This document shows positions 42,979 through 55,032 of a stretch of 64,000 bases of DNA, one piece after another. How positions within the stretch are numbered: the stretch's first letter is position 1; every line of letters begins with the position of its first letter. The notes beneath the pieces are model-generated. The model made no database searches. It worked only from the letters and a program-made list of their open reading frames with translations, and was not told the origin of the DNA. Both the position numbers and the translations under genes were made by a program. Source of the DNA: Verrucomicrobiales bacterium (lineage in GTDB: Bacteria; Verrucomicrobiota; Verrucomicrobiia; Limisphaerales; UBA11320); contig JAEUHE010000032.1 of the NCBI GenBank assembly GCA_016793885.1, forward strand, positions 1 through 64,000, read 5' to 3'.

Positions 42979-44124
42979 TCAGGCAGCCTTGGCTGTCAAC
43001 TCGGTGTCGGAAGACAGGGGTTGCTCACGAATCGCGGGGGCGGGAAACCGGGCGTGGATGGATGTCCCGACACCCGGGGTGCTGCGAACCAGGAAGTCGC
43101 CTCCGAGAAGCTCGGTCATGCGCTTGGAAATAATCAGCCCCAGCCCCGCGCCCTGCTGCTCATACAACTGACGCTCAAACTGGATATGCGGACCAATCTT
43201 GGCCACCTGCTCCGCCGTCATGCCCCGGCCGTGATCCTCGATCACCAACTCGCTGCGGCCGTCCTCAGTCTCTTGGGTAGCCACCCGGACCTTCTTCGAC
43301 GGCGCTGAGAACTTGAAGGCGTTGTCCAAGGATTCGCCCAGGATCTTGCGCAGCTTCTCCCCTGGAACGTTGAACGCAACACTCGAAAGCTCCAATACCA
43401 AATCGGCCTCCCGATGGTAACGCCGTGCCACTGCCATCGCGATCTCGGGAATGACATCCCGGCCCGAAACCGGCAGCCAATCGCCGTCCGCCAACGACTT
43501 CCGTTCCGTCACGAGCAGCTGGATCTGCGCAAAGACCAGGAAGTTCTCGATGAGGTGGTGCAGCCGCTCGGCCGAGGAATGGATGTCCTGAGCGGTGGCC
43601 AGCACCTCGTTTGGAGTGCAGTTGGCGTAATCCTCGATCAGGATTCCAGCCAGGCCCAGAATCCCGTTCAAGGGCGTGCGCAGCTCGTGCGGCAGCGCCA
43701 AGGTCAAGCTTCCCCGCAGCTCGTCCAGGCGACGGTCGGCTTGACGCTGAAGTTCGGCCTGCTTCTCCAAGCGGGCGGCGACCGCCGCCTTCAGCTCCTT
43801 CTGGGTGAAAGGCTTGGTGAGGTAGTCGTCGGCTCCCAACTCCATCCCGCGGCGAACATGAATCTTGTCGGCCACGCCGGTCAGAAAAATAAAGGGCACG
43901 GTGGCGGTGACCTCAATCTTGCGCAGGGCCATCAACACGGAATACCCATCCAAGCCGGGCATATTGACGTCGCAGATGATCAGGTCGGGAGGCTTTTGCT
44001 GAGCGAGGGCTATTCCGGTGGTGCCGTCCCGGGCAACCACGGTTTCGAGGCCCTGGTACGTCAGACACTCCGAGATCACTTCCAGAATCTCGGGTGTGTC
44101 GTCGATGACCAGAACGCGCTTCAT
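42979..44124 (-). CDS. Receiver-histidine kinase hybrid (REC-HisKA-HATPase)
   Basis: 381 residues from the ATG at 44124 (MKRVLVIDDTPEILEV), which has AGG 6-8 bases upstream. The upstream extension to 44226 is not domain-like. An N-terminal receiver has acidic residues DD, phospho-acceptor Asp52 (ICDVNMPGLDGY) and Lys104 (LTKPF). A coiled linker leads to the HisKA helix with His146 (LPHELRTPLNGILG), and an HATPase_c domain with N-box, IEDHGRGMT and GAGLGLIISKRM. There is no membrane span, so it is cytoplasmic and must be switched through phosphorylation of its own receiver. It is third in a cluster after a sensor kinase and a NarL regulator. Confidence 0.92.
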   Translation of the reverse strand: MKRVLVIDDTPEILEVISECLTYQGLETVVARDGTTGIALAQQKPPDLIICDVNMPGLDGYSVLMALRKIEVTATVPFIFLTGVADKIHVRRGMELGADDYLTKPFTQKELKAAVAARLEKQAELQRQADRRLDELRGSLTLALPHELRTPLNGILGLAGILIEDYANCTPNEVLATAQDIHSSAERLHHLIENFLVFAQIQLLVTERKSLADGDWLPVSGRDVIPEIAMAVARRYHREADLVLELSSVAFNVPGEKLRKILGESLDNAFKFSAPSKKVRVATQETEDGRSELVIEDHGRGMTAEQVAKIGPHIQFERQLYEQQGAGLGLIISKRMTELLGGDFLVRSTPGVGTSIHARFPAPAIREQPLSSDTELTAKAA

Positions 44125-44188
44125 GTGACCTGTCAGGAGACCGGGAGTGGTTCGAGAAATAACGGCGAATGGGTCTTCAGGCCGCGCG

Positions 44189-44884
44189 TCATGCCGCCTC
44201 CTGGTGATGCACCCAATGAAAGGCATGCTGAACCAGCTCGGTGGCGTTCTTCAGGTTCAGCTTATCCTTGATGTATTCGCGGTAAGCTTCGACGGTGCGC
44301 ACGCTTAGATGCAACTCCTCGGCGATCTGGCGAGTTCCGTGGCCTTGTCCAATCAGCCGAAAAACCTCCAGCTCCCGGTCGGTCAACGTCTCGATCGGCG
44401 AAGCCACCACCTTACCCTTGCCCAGCGCAACTTGCTGCAGCATCTTGCCTTTCATTTTCTCACTGAGAAATATCTCTCCCTTCAGCACCTGTCGGATGGC
44501 GGAAAGCACCTGCTCGAATGCCTCGTCCTTCATGATGTAGCCCAGGCCGCCGGCGCGCAACGCTCGCTCGGCATACAGGGACTCGTCGTGCATGGAGAGC
44601 ACCAGGACCGGCAGGTTGGGATACCGGGCCTTCAGGTTCTTCAGCAACTCGATGCCGTTGCTCCCTTTCAGGGAAACATCCACCACAACAACGTCCGGGG
44701 CGAGTTCTCCCACGGCCTCGAAAGCACGCGGGGCATCCTCCGCCTCACCGCACACAACCATGTCCGGCTCCTGATTGATCAATTGTCCAAGACCTCGACG
44801 CAGGACCGGATGATCATCCACCAGCAAAACTTTCGTCTTGGGCTTTCGGTTCACAGGTTGAGGGGTCGGGGGCTTGTTCTGCAT
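44189..44884 (-). CDS. NarL/LuxR-type response regulator
   Basis: 231 residues. The receiver (about 17-135) has DD at 23-24, Asp69 as phospho-acceptor (VVVVDVSLKG) and Lys119 (YIMKDEA). The LuxR helix-turn-helix (about 165-225) carries LTDRELEVFRLIGQGH, then SVRTVEAYREYIKDKL. The C-terminal HAFHWVHHQEAA tail is short. It starts 11 bases after the end of the PAS-kinase gene, so both are almost certainly one transcript and a cognate pair. Targets are unknown. Confidence 0.93.
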   Translation of the reverse strand: MQNKPPTPQPVNRKPKTKVLLVDDHPVLRRGLGQLINQEPDMVVCGEAEDAPRAFEAVGELAPDVVVVDVSLKGSNGIELLKNLKARYPNLPVLVLSMHDESLYAERALRAGGLGYIMKDEAFEQVLSAIRQVLKGEIFLSEKMKGKMLQQVALGKGKVVASPIETLTDRELEVFRLIGQGHGTRQIAEELHLSVRTVEAYREYIKDKLNLKNATELVQHAFHWVHHQEAA

Positions 44885-44895
44885 AAAGTCGGTTA

Positions 44896-46041
44896 CTAAA
44901 CAGGTTTCAACTCCATCCTCGACGCGTCAGCCGCGGCGCCAGGAAAAGGAAATTCGCAGGTTACCAGGGTGCCGCCAATGTCCAGCGGAGAGACATCGAT
45001 GCGCCCGCCAATACGATTCGCTCGAAAGCCCATGATCCGCAGTCCCAGACCCGTAGTGCCCGTTCCAGAGGCAATGCCACCCCCATCGTCCTGGATCAGC
45101 AGCTTGGCGTGCGGCGGGCTCGCCTGCAGCCGAACGCAGATCCGACGAGCTTTGCCATGCTTGATGGCATTGCTGATGGCTTCTTGAGCGATCCGAAAAA
45201 GCTCGGTCGAGATCCGAACATCCGCAATGTCCAGGGCGGGATCCAACTCCAATCGGCAGGTGACTCGAAAGAGCTTCTCCGTGTTGGCGATGAGTTCCGT
45301 GAGGGCGGGAGCGAGCCGTCCCGTGGTCTCCAACTCCACGGGAAAGAGCCCGCGCGCAATATTCCGGGTGTGAGCGAGGGTCTGCACCACCAGCTGGGCG
45401 ATTTCGCCGGCCTGAGCCGCCTCGGCAAGATTTCGAGAGGTCAGCTTCGTTTGCAGGGCCTTGCTCAGAAAGCTGATGCCCGTAAGGTGCTGCCCGAGAC
45501 TGTCGTGAAGATCCTGGCCAATCCGCTGCTGCTCCCGATGGCTGATCTCCAGAATCTCCTTCTCCAGACGCTGCCGATCCGTGACGTCCCGCACCAGCAC
45601 CATCACCTCGTCCGGACCACAAGGCAATACTCTGGCTTCCAGTTCCCGCACCAACGAGTTGACTGGAATCTCGGCCGTGTGGCTCTGAACAGCATCCTTC
45701 AGCAACGCCTGGGAGATCAAATGCATGGCCTCCTCGGCGTAGCGCCCCGGCAGCAAATCCTGCAACCGGGCGCCCCGAACCTGAGAGACCGACAGTGATA
45801 GCTCGCTATCCTGGGAAGGATGGTACTCCAGGATGGTGCCGTCCGAGCGGATTCTCAGCACGGTGTCGGGAACCAGCCCCAACAGGGAGGCCAGCTGTAA
45901 GCGCGCCGTCGTCGCCCCGGCCGAGGAGGCCAGGTCGGAGGCGGCATCCAACGGTGAAGCCAAATCGGAAGCAGTCGGTATCATTCCTCCGGAAGGCTGC
46001 GGATGAATCCTCAGAATACGATTTCCAACCTGTTGCGACAT
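44896..46041 (-). CDS. PAS-domain HisKA_3 histidine kinase, cytoplasmic
   Basis: 381 residues with no signal peptide or membrane span. A PAS-like domain (about 53-160) has VPDTVLRIRSDGTILEY and VLVRDVTDRQRLE. The HisKA_3 helix has its phospho-acceptor at His179 (QQRIGQDLHDSLGQHLTG). The HATPase_c domain follows (ELFRIAQEAISNAIKHG, QDDGGGIASGTG, GLGLRIMGFRA). This is the NarX/DesK-type kinase that partners NarL-type regulators, and the next gene is one. What the PAS domain binds cannot be read; cysteines or a haem-type His are not obvious. Confidence 0.92.
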   Translation of the reverse strand: MSQQVGNRILRIHPQPSGGMIPTASDLASPLDAASDLASSAGATTARLQLASLLGLVPDTVLRIRSDGTILEYHPSQDSELSLSVSQVRGARLQDLLPGRYAEEAMHLISQALLKDAVQSHTAEIPVNSLVRELEARVLPCGPDEVMVLVRDVTDRQRLEKEILEISHREQQRIGQDLHDSLGQHLTGISFLSKALQTKLTSRNLAEAAQAGEIAQLVVQTLAHTRNIARGLFPVELETTGRLAPALTELIANTEKLFRVTCRLELDPALDIADVRISTELFRIAQEAISNAIKHGKARRICVRLQASPPHAKLLIQDDGGGIASGTGTTGLGLRIMGFRANRIGGRIDVSPLDIGGTLVTCEFPFPGAAADASRMELKPV

Positions 46042-49439
<3,398 letters not shown>

Positions 49440-49466
49440 TGGCTTCGACCGATTCCGATTTGACAT

Positions 49467-52142
49467 ATGTCTGACTCACAAGACCCACCGATCCCCCCTT
49501 CCGGGAGCGTGCCTCTGTTCGCTCCCAACGAGAAGATCGCCAAAATCAACGTGGCCGAGGAGATCAAGAACTCCTTCCTCGACTACTCGATGTCGGTGAT
49601 CGTTTCTCGTGCCCTGCCCGATGTTCGCGACGGCCTCAAACCGTCCCAACGCCGCATCCTGTTCGCGATGCACGAGCTGTCCCTCGTCCCCGGGCGCAAG
49701 CACATGAAGTGCGCCAAGATCTGCGGTGATACTTCAGGTAACTACCATCCCCACGGCGAGGCTGTCATCTACCCTACCCTGGTGCATATGGCCCAGCCGT
49801 GGGCCATGCGCGCGCCACTGATCGACCCGCAGGGAAATTTCGGAAGCGTCGAAGGCGATCCTCCCGCCGCCATGCGTTATACCGAAGCGCGGCTCACGCA
49901 CCTCGGCGCAGCGCTCATGACCGACATGGATCGGGACACCGTGGACTTCGTGCCGAACTACGACGAACGTCTCACCGAACCTAAGGTATTCCCGGCGGCG
50001 TTCCCGAACCTGTTGATCAACGGCGGCACGGGCATCGCGGTAGGCATGGCCACCAACATCCCGCCCCACAACCTGGGCGAGGTGGTCGACGGCATCTGCG
50101 CGCAGATCGACAACCCGGATATCACGATCCCGGGCCTGATGAAGTTCATCAAGGGGCCCGACTTCCCGACCGGCTGTACTCTGTGCGGACTCGAGCCGAT
50201 CAAGGACTACTTCACCACCGGCAAAGGCAGCCTCCGAGTGCGCGGTCGCGTCGGCGTCGAACAGCTCAAGGGCAACCGCGAGCAACTCGTGATCACGGAG
50301 ATCCCCTACTCTGTCAACCGAGCCACTCTCGTCGAACGCATCGCCGAGCTGGTGAACGAGAAAACCCCCGGCATGACCGACATCAGCGCGATCCGCGACG
50401 AGTCGGACGAGAACACCCGGGTGGTGGTGGAGCTCAAGCGGGATGCGATCGCCAAGGTGGTGATCAACAATCTCTACAAGCTGACCTCCCTCGAGAACAG
50501 CTTCGCCGTCAACATGCTGGCCATCGATCATGGCCGGCCGAAGATTCTCAATCTCAAGGAGATCATCGCCTGCTACATCGAGCATCGGCGCGAAGTCGTG
50601 CTGCGCCGCACGCGCTTTGAGCTGCGCAAGGCCGAGGAACGGGCCGAAACGCTGGAGGCCTACCTCATCGCCCTGGCCAATCTGGATGAGTTCATCCGAA
50701 TCATCCGCTCGTCCGCGAATCGGGAAGAGGCGCGGATCAAGCTGCTGGCTTTCGAATGGACCCGCGCCCAGGTCGAGCGCTTCGGCATTCTGATCCGCAG
50801 CGAGGCCCGGCTGACCAACGGCCGATACGAATTCAGCGAGGCCCAGGTTAATGCCATCCTCGAGCTGCGACTCTACCAGCTGACCGGACTGGAAATCGAC
50901 AAGGTCAAAGGCGAATACGGGGAACTTCTCGAGCGCATCAAAGATCTGCTCGACATCATCGCCCGCGAAGCTCGCGTGCTGGCGATCATCAAGGAAGAGT
51001 TGCTGGCGATTAAAGAGAAGCACGCCACCCCGCGGCTCACCGAGCTGGTCGCCGACGAAGGGGAGATCGCGATCGAAGATCTCATCGCCAACGAAGGCGT
51101 CATCATCACTCTGACGCACAACGGGCTGATCAAGCGCACGAACGTGAGTTCGTACAAAGCTCAGCGCCGCGGTGGCAAAGGAGTGATCGGGATGACCACT
51201 CGAGAGGGCAGTGGTTCGGAAGGCGACGATGCCGACTTCATCCAGCATCTCTTCACGGCCAGCACGCACGACTACCTCATGTTCTTTACCAACACCGGTC
51301 GGGTGTATGTCGAACGGGTGCATGAGATCCCCGACATGGGACGGGCGGCAAAGGGCCGAAACATCGCGAACTTGCTCGAGTTGAAAGGCGGCGAGACCAT
51401 TGCCGCCTTGATCCGGATTCAGTCCAAAGCCGGCCAGTCCGGGGAGGACCAAACCTGGACCCAGCCCGGCTTCCTCTTCTTTGCGACCAAGCTGGGCACC
51501 GTCAAAAAGACGGAACTGGCCGATTTCGGCAATGTGCGCAAGGGCGGCATCATTGCTATCACCATCGAGCCGGGTGATCTCCTAATCGATGTCAAATTCA
51601 CCACCGGAACCGACGATGTGGTGCTCATCACGCGCGAGGGCATGAGCATTCGCTTTTCCGAGGACGGGGTGCGTTCCATGGGCCGGCCGGCGGCCGGGGT
51701 GCGTGGAATCAGTTTGGAAGCCACCGATGCGGTCGTCGCGCTGGCGATCGTGGTCCCCAGCAACACCCTGTTGGTCGCGGGCGAAAACGGCATTGGCAAA
51801 CGAACCGACTTCACCGAATACAGGGTCCAATCCCGGGGCGGCAAAGGCATCATCACCATGAAAACCACGGATAAGACCGGTGGAGTCGTGGGCGCACTCA
51901 GTGTGAGGGATGACGAGGATCTCATGTTGATCACCGTCGGCGGACAAATGGTTCGCACCCAGGTGAAGGACATTCGAGAAGCCGGCCGCAACACCCAGGG
52001 GGTCAAACTGATCGACCTCGATGAGAGTGATCGTCTTCAAGCCATCGCCCCGGTGATTTCGGAAAAAACCGACGTCGAAGGCGAAGGCGAGGATCCGGGA
52101 ACTCCTCCCTTGCCCCCGGCCGGCCCTGAGCCGTCCGCGTAG
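49467..52142 (+). CDS. gyrA: DNA gyrase subunit A
   Basis: 891 residues. It makes and reseals the double-strand break, with active-site Tyr138 in AAMRYTEARL. The quinolone-determining region reads CGDTSGNYHPHGEAVIYPT. By alignment with E. coli, Ser83 is Ala99 and Asp87 is Pro103. The C-terminal wrapping domain contains the GyrA box QRRGGKG (about 566-572), which marks gyrase rather than topoisomerase IV, and another GGKG blade. The C-terminal tail is acidic and Pro-rich (EGEGEDPGTPPLPPAG). It is co-transcribed with gyrB and followed by a strong terminator. Confidence 0.97.
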   Translation: MSDSQDPPIPPSGSVPLFAPNEKIAKINVAEEIKNSFLDYSMSVIVSRALPDVRDGLKPSQRRILFAMHELSLVPGRKHMKCAKICGDTSGNYHPHGEAVIYPTLVHMAQPWAMRAPLIDPQGNFGSVEGDPPAAMRYTEARLTHLGAALMTDMDRDTVDFVPNYDERLTEPKVFPAAFPNLLINGGTGIAVGMATNIPPHNLGEVVDGICAQIDNPDITIPGLMKFIKGPDFPTGCTLCGLEPIKDYFTTGKGSLRVRGRVGVEQLKGNREQLVITEIPYSVNRATLVERIAELVNEKTPGMTDISAIRDESDENTRVVVELKRDAIAKVVINNLYKLTSLENSFAVNMLAIDHGRPKILNLKEIIACYIEHRREVVLRRTRFELRKAEERAETLEAYLIALANLDEFIRIIRSSANREEARIKLLAFEWTRAQVERFGILIRSEARLTNGRYEFSEAQVNAILELRLYQLTGLEIDKVKGEYGELLERIKDLLDIIAREARVLAIIKEELLAIKEKHATPRLTELVADEGEIAIEDLIANEGVIITLTHNGLIKRTNVSSYKAQRRGGKGVIGMTTREGSGSEGDDADFIQHLFTASTHDYLMFFTNTGRVYVERVHEIPDMGRAAKGRNIANLLELKGGETIAALIRIQSKAGQSGEDQTWTQPGFLFFATKLGTVKKTELADFGNVRKGGIIAITIEPGDLLIDVKFTTGTDDVVLITREGMSIRFSEDGVRSMGRPAAGVRGISLEATDAVVALAIVVPSNTLLVAGENGIGKRTDFTEYRVQSRGGKGIITMKTTDKTGGVVGALSVRDDEDLMLITVGGQMVRTQVKDIREAGRNTQGVKLIDLDESDRLQAIAPVISEKTDVEGEGEDPGTPPLPPAGPEPSA

Positions 52143-52198
52143 TCTCAAGACACCCGTCTACCCTGCCCCATCAAATCACGGCAGGGAGCCACTTCGAA

Positions 52199-52238
52199 AC
52201 GGGGGCCTCGCCAACCAGCGAGGCCCCCGTTTGTTTTT
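52199..52238 (+). terminator. Intrinsic terminator of gyrBA
   Basis: A perfect 13-bp GC-rich stem (52199-52211 with 52218-52230) has a 6-base loop CAACCA and is followed by TTTGTTTTT. It lies 57 bases past the gyrA stop. Confidence 0.9.
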
Positions 52239-52271
52239 GCGAGTTCCGGAGGGTAGGAAGGCGGTGGTCTT

Positions 52272-52373
52272 AACCACGGATTTCTCGGATGTCTCGGATG
52301 GAAAAGAACAAGTGAGCTTCACTTCCGATCCCCTCAGGATTCTTAATCCGTGGGATCAGCGAAATCCGTGGTT
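52272..52373. repeat. 13-bp perfect inverted repeat with recurring phrase
   Basis: Arms 52272-52284 and 52361-52373 (AACCACGGATTTC/GAAATCCGTGGTT) are perfect reverse complements. Part of the left arm recurs at 4147-4162 with one mismatch. The rest of the gap 52240-52494 shows no gene; the ORF at 52231-52470 has no protein features. Confidence 0.7.
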
Positions 52374-52494
52374 CACCAGGTACTCTCCCTCTCTGCGCCT
52401 TTCCCGTCTCTGCGGTGTAAGTCTGCTCGGGCCTGGTTCCGGGCGAGAGGGCCGCTCGTTGGTAGGCTGACGAGGACCCGCGTTCCCTAAAAAC

Positions 52495-52530
52495 AAAACC
52501 ACCCCTGGATGGAAATCCAGGGGTGGTTTT
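52495..52530 (-). terminator. Bidirectional intrinsic terminator, FKBP gene end
   Basis: A perfect 16-bp stem (52495-52510 with 52515-52530) has a 4-base GGAA loop and A-T outer pairs. On the minus strand it is followed by GTTTTTAG and lies 25 bases past the FKBP stop at 52556. On plus a T-run also follows, so it may also back up the gyr terminator. Confidence 0.85.
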
Positions 52531-52555
52531 TGACTAAAAGGGATTCCTGAGAAGC

Positions 52556-53404
52556 TTACTTCGGCTTGTTGGAGTCAGCGCCCTTCTTGGCCGCTTCTTC
52601 CTTCTGCTTCTTGATCTCGGCGTCCACGTCCTTGATGACCTCAATCTTGGCGCCCTTCTTCAGCTCTTCAGCCGAGGGAACCTTGATGATGTCACTGGTG
52701 ACGGGCTTGGCCGCCTCAGCCTTCTTGATATCGAGTAATTCGATATCAAAAACGAGGGTAGAGTTTGGCCCAATCTTGGGCGGGCTACCCCGCTCCTTGT
52801 AAGCGAGCTTGGAGGGGATGAACAACTGCCACTTGGAGCCAACCGGCATGAGCTGCAACGCTTCCGTCCAACCGGCGATCACGCCGTTGACCGGGAAGGA
52901 AGCGGGCTCACCACGGCCGTAGGAGCTGTCGAACTCCGTGCCGTCGATCAGCGTTCCCTTGTAATGAGTGGTCACGGTGTCGGTCGGAGTCGGCTTGGCT
53001 CCCGTGCCCTCTTTGATAATCTTGTATTGCAGACCGCTGGCGGTGGTCTTAATGCCCTCTTTCTTGGCATTCTCCTCGAGAAAAGCCACGCCGGCCTTCT
53101 CGTTTTTCTCGCCCTCTTCCTTTTGCTTGATCTGCTGTTTCGCCATCATCTCCGTGCGAAACGCGTTCATGACCTCCTGGGCTTCCTGATCGGTCATCCC
53201 CGGCTTACCCGCCAAAGTGTCATTGACCGCCTTGGTCCACTCGGTGAGGTCGATCTCGATCCCGTTGCGCTTCAAGAACGTGCCATACTGCATTCCGAAG
53301 CTGTAGCTGATTTTCTGCTTGTCGACCTTGGAAGGTGCCGAATCTGCAGCCATAAGGCTCGCGGCAACGCCGGTCAAACAAAGCGTGAGAAGTTTCGATT
53401 TCAT
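52556..53404 (-). CDS. FKBP-type peptidyl-prolyl isomerase, exported (FkpA/Mip-like)
   Basis: 282 residues. Signal peptide 1-19 (MKSKLLTLCLTGVAASLMA). An N-terminal helical dimerisation region follows (about 25-115, KISYSFGMQYGTFLK, then many Lys/Glu repeats). The FKBP domain (about 120-215) begins TTASGLQYKIIKEGTG, with the conserved GTEFDSSYGRGEP, PVNGVIAGWTEAL and IGPNSTLVFDIELL. A C-terminal Lys/Glu-rich extension (225-282) is unusual in this family. It probably works as a periplasmic foldase or chaperone. It stands alone with its own terminator. Confidence 0.93.
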   Translation of the reverse strand: MKSKLLTLCLTGVAASLMAADSAPSKVDKQKISYSFGMQYGTFLKRNGIEIDLTEWTKAVNDTLAGKPGMTDQEAQEVMNAFRTEMMAKQQIKQKEEGEKNEKAGVAFLEENAKKEGIKTTASGLQYKIIKEGTGAKPTPTDTVTTHYKGTLIDGTEFDSSYGRGEPASFPVNGVIAGWTEALQLMPVGSKWQLFIPSKLAYKERGSPPKIGPNSTLVFDIELLDIKKAEAAKPVTSDIIKVPSAEELKKGAKIEVIKDVDAEIKKQKEEAAKKGADSNKPK

Positions 53405-53628
53405 TCGCTTTCTATAAGTTACTTACATGTTATCTCGGCAGGCTGCGGAATCCCTTAAGCCGCCTGAGCCATTCCTTGTGGCTGGACGCGACACTAACGG
53501 GATCCGGGGCTACGTCAAGGACTCAACGGAAAGCCCGCAAAGACCGACGCACCCCGCTACGCCATCGTCTTGCATCCTTAAAGCCCATGGGTTAGGGTCC
53601 GTCGCAGCACACTCAACAACCCGCATTC

Positions 53629-53919
53629 ATGCAGAATTGGTTCCATCTCCCAGTCATCCCACGGCTAACCAGCCGGGCCTCGGGCTTGACCAGCAACGGG
53701 GTCGGCGTCGCCGATGTCGAAAGTCTGGTCGTGGAGGTCGTCCTCGCTGCCATTTTCGGTGGCTTCGTGGGAATGCTCGGTGGGCTGCTCCTCTCCAACA
53801 CTCTCAGAGGTCTGTCGTTTCACTCGATCCGACCCTACACCGGAACCCGCATGATTCTCCTCGGGTCGCTGCTTGGAGCCGTGACGCTCTCCTTAGCAGC
53901 CTGTCGCGACGTTTCCTGA
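53629..53919 (+). CDS. Small membrane protein, unknown
   Basis: 96 residues. It has a hydrophobic, glycine-rich segment (LAAIFGGFVGMLGGLLL, about 40-56) and a second (MILLGSLLGAVTLSLAA, about 75-91), so two membrane spans are likely, joined by a basic loop (SIRPYTGTR). The ATG at 53629 was used without a clear ribosome-binding site. It is convergent with the MnmC/MnmD-like gene, 8 bases apart, and not obviously part of an operon. No family was recognised; the coding call rests on the coherent hydrophobic pattern and the isolated position. Confidence 0.5.
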   Translation: MQNWFHLPVIPRLTSRASGLTSNGVGVADVESLVVEVVLAAIFGGFVGMLGGLLLSNTLRGLSFHSIRPYTGTRMILLGSLLGAVTLSLAACRDVS

Positions 53920-53927
53920 GAGATAAC

Positions 53928-54785
53928 TCAGCGAAACTGGGGGTGCGACTGCAGCTTTTCCCAAGTCGTCGCTGACATTCGTTCCTGGCGGTACACCGGT
54001 GTCCACAACGGCTCCGCGCTGGTCGATCGCCGAGCGCGGGCTAGCCATAATGCATCGAGGGGCTCATCCAACAAGCCCAAGTTGTTGGCCGCCAAGGTCG
54101 TTTCCTCCTTCTCTCCGGTGGCGTGACCGGCTCCCACATAGAAACCAGCAAGCAAGAGGGAGACCCGCAGCAGGGTGCTTCGGGAATAGGTGGGCAGTGC
54201 ACACGGACGACCAGGGTCGAGCAGGCTGTGAATCCTGGCAAACAGGGGCTGCGTCCACATGTCGGGATTCTTCGCCGGGGAAAAGGCATCGAAAAAGATG
54301 GCGTGGGGCTTCGGCCATGCACCGGCGGCGTGCTCGTTCAGACGGGTCGGAAAATCGCCCTCAATAAAGCTCCAGCTAACTTCTTGCCGCTCATGAACAA
54401 ACTGAGTCTCCCGCTCTGCCAAGAACCGCGCCACCTCTCCCCCAAAACCCTCGAAGTAGCCCAGCGACTCCTGATGGGCCAAGGCAAACCGCAACGGTTC
54501 CAGGGTATGATCGAAGCTGATAATCCGGACTCGGGAGGCAATCTCCCGCGTCTGACGCAACACGGTAAGCACGTTGGCGGCGGCCCCCAGCCCGATGTCC
54601 CAAATCACAAACTCGCCCTGGTGGCCCTGCAACCGCTCCTTCAGCTTCAACTGACGGAGATAAAGAGCCTCGGCCTCCGCCACCGGTCCAACCACCGGAT
54701 GGAACGTCTCCTTCTCCGCCAGCGACCGGATACTGAAGCTTCCGTTAACTAATTGTACGAGTTGGTATTCAAAGGCGGATGGCAT
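53928..54785 (-). CDS. MnmC/MnmD-like tRNA wobble-uridine methyltransferase
   Basis: 285 residues. It matches the SAM-dependent methyltransferase half of MnmC (DUF752/Methyltransf_30), which finishes mnm5 modification at U34. The fold has motif I IWDIGLGAAANVL (about 61-73) and the family hallmark DAFSPAKNPDMWT (about 166-178). The FAD-dependent oxidase half of E. coli MnmC is absent, as in the stand-alone MnmD of other bacteria. C-terminal LPTYSRSTLLRVSLLLAGF is the usual next block. No mnmE, mnmG or oxidase gene is in the window. Confidence 0.85.
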   Translation of the reverse strand: MPSAFEYQLVQLVNGSFSIRSLAEKETFHPVVGPVAEAEALYLRQLKLKERLQGHQGEFVIWDIGLGAAANVLTVLRQTREIASRVRIISFDHTLEPLRFALAHQESLGYFEGFGGEVARFLAERETQFVHERQEVSWSFIEGDFPTRLNEHAAGAWPKPHAIFFDAFSPAKNPDMWTQPLFARIHSLLDPGRPCALPTYSRSTLLRVSLLLAGFYVGAGHATGEKEETTLAANNLGLLDEPLDALWLARARRSTSAEPLWTPVYRQERMSATTWEKLQSHPQFR

Positions 54786-55032
54786 GAAAGCGTATAGGTT
54801 TACTGCAAATGCTTCTAGAAGAGCAAGGGTGGAGGGGGCAGATCACCTCAGGATTCAGGTCCATTCCAGGTGCCGTTGCCTGACTAAGCTGAGGCGGGCC
54901 CCCGCTAAATTAGGAAATCGCCTTTGACAGCGTCCGGACGGATTGGCAAGGTTCGCCAGCTCACTTCTAAGCAAGCGGGTGACGCTGTGACCGAAGCGAA
55001 CATGAACGGACGCGGAACTCGCAAACGATATT

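Noticed and set aside
49734-51452. 572-codon minus-strand ORF in gyrA
   Set aside because: Antisense of a certain gyrA; no motifs.
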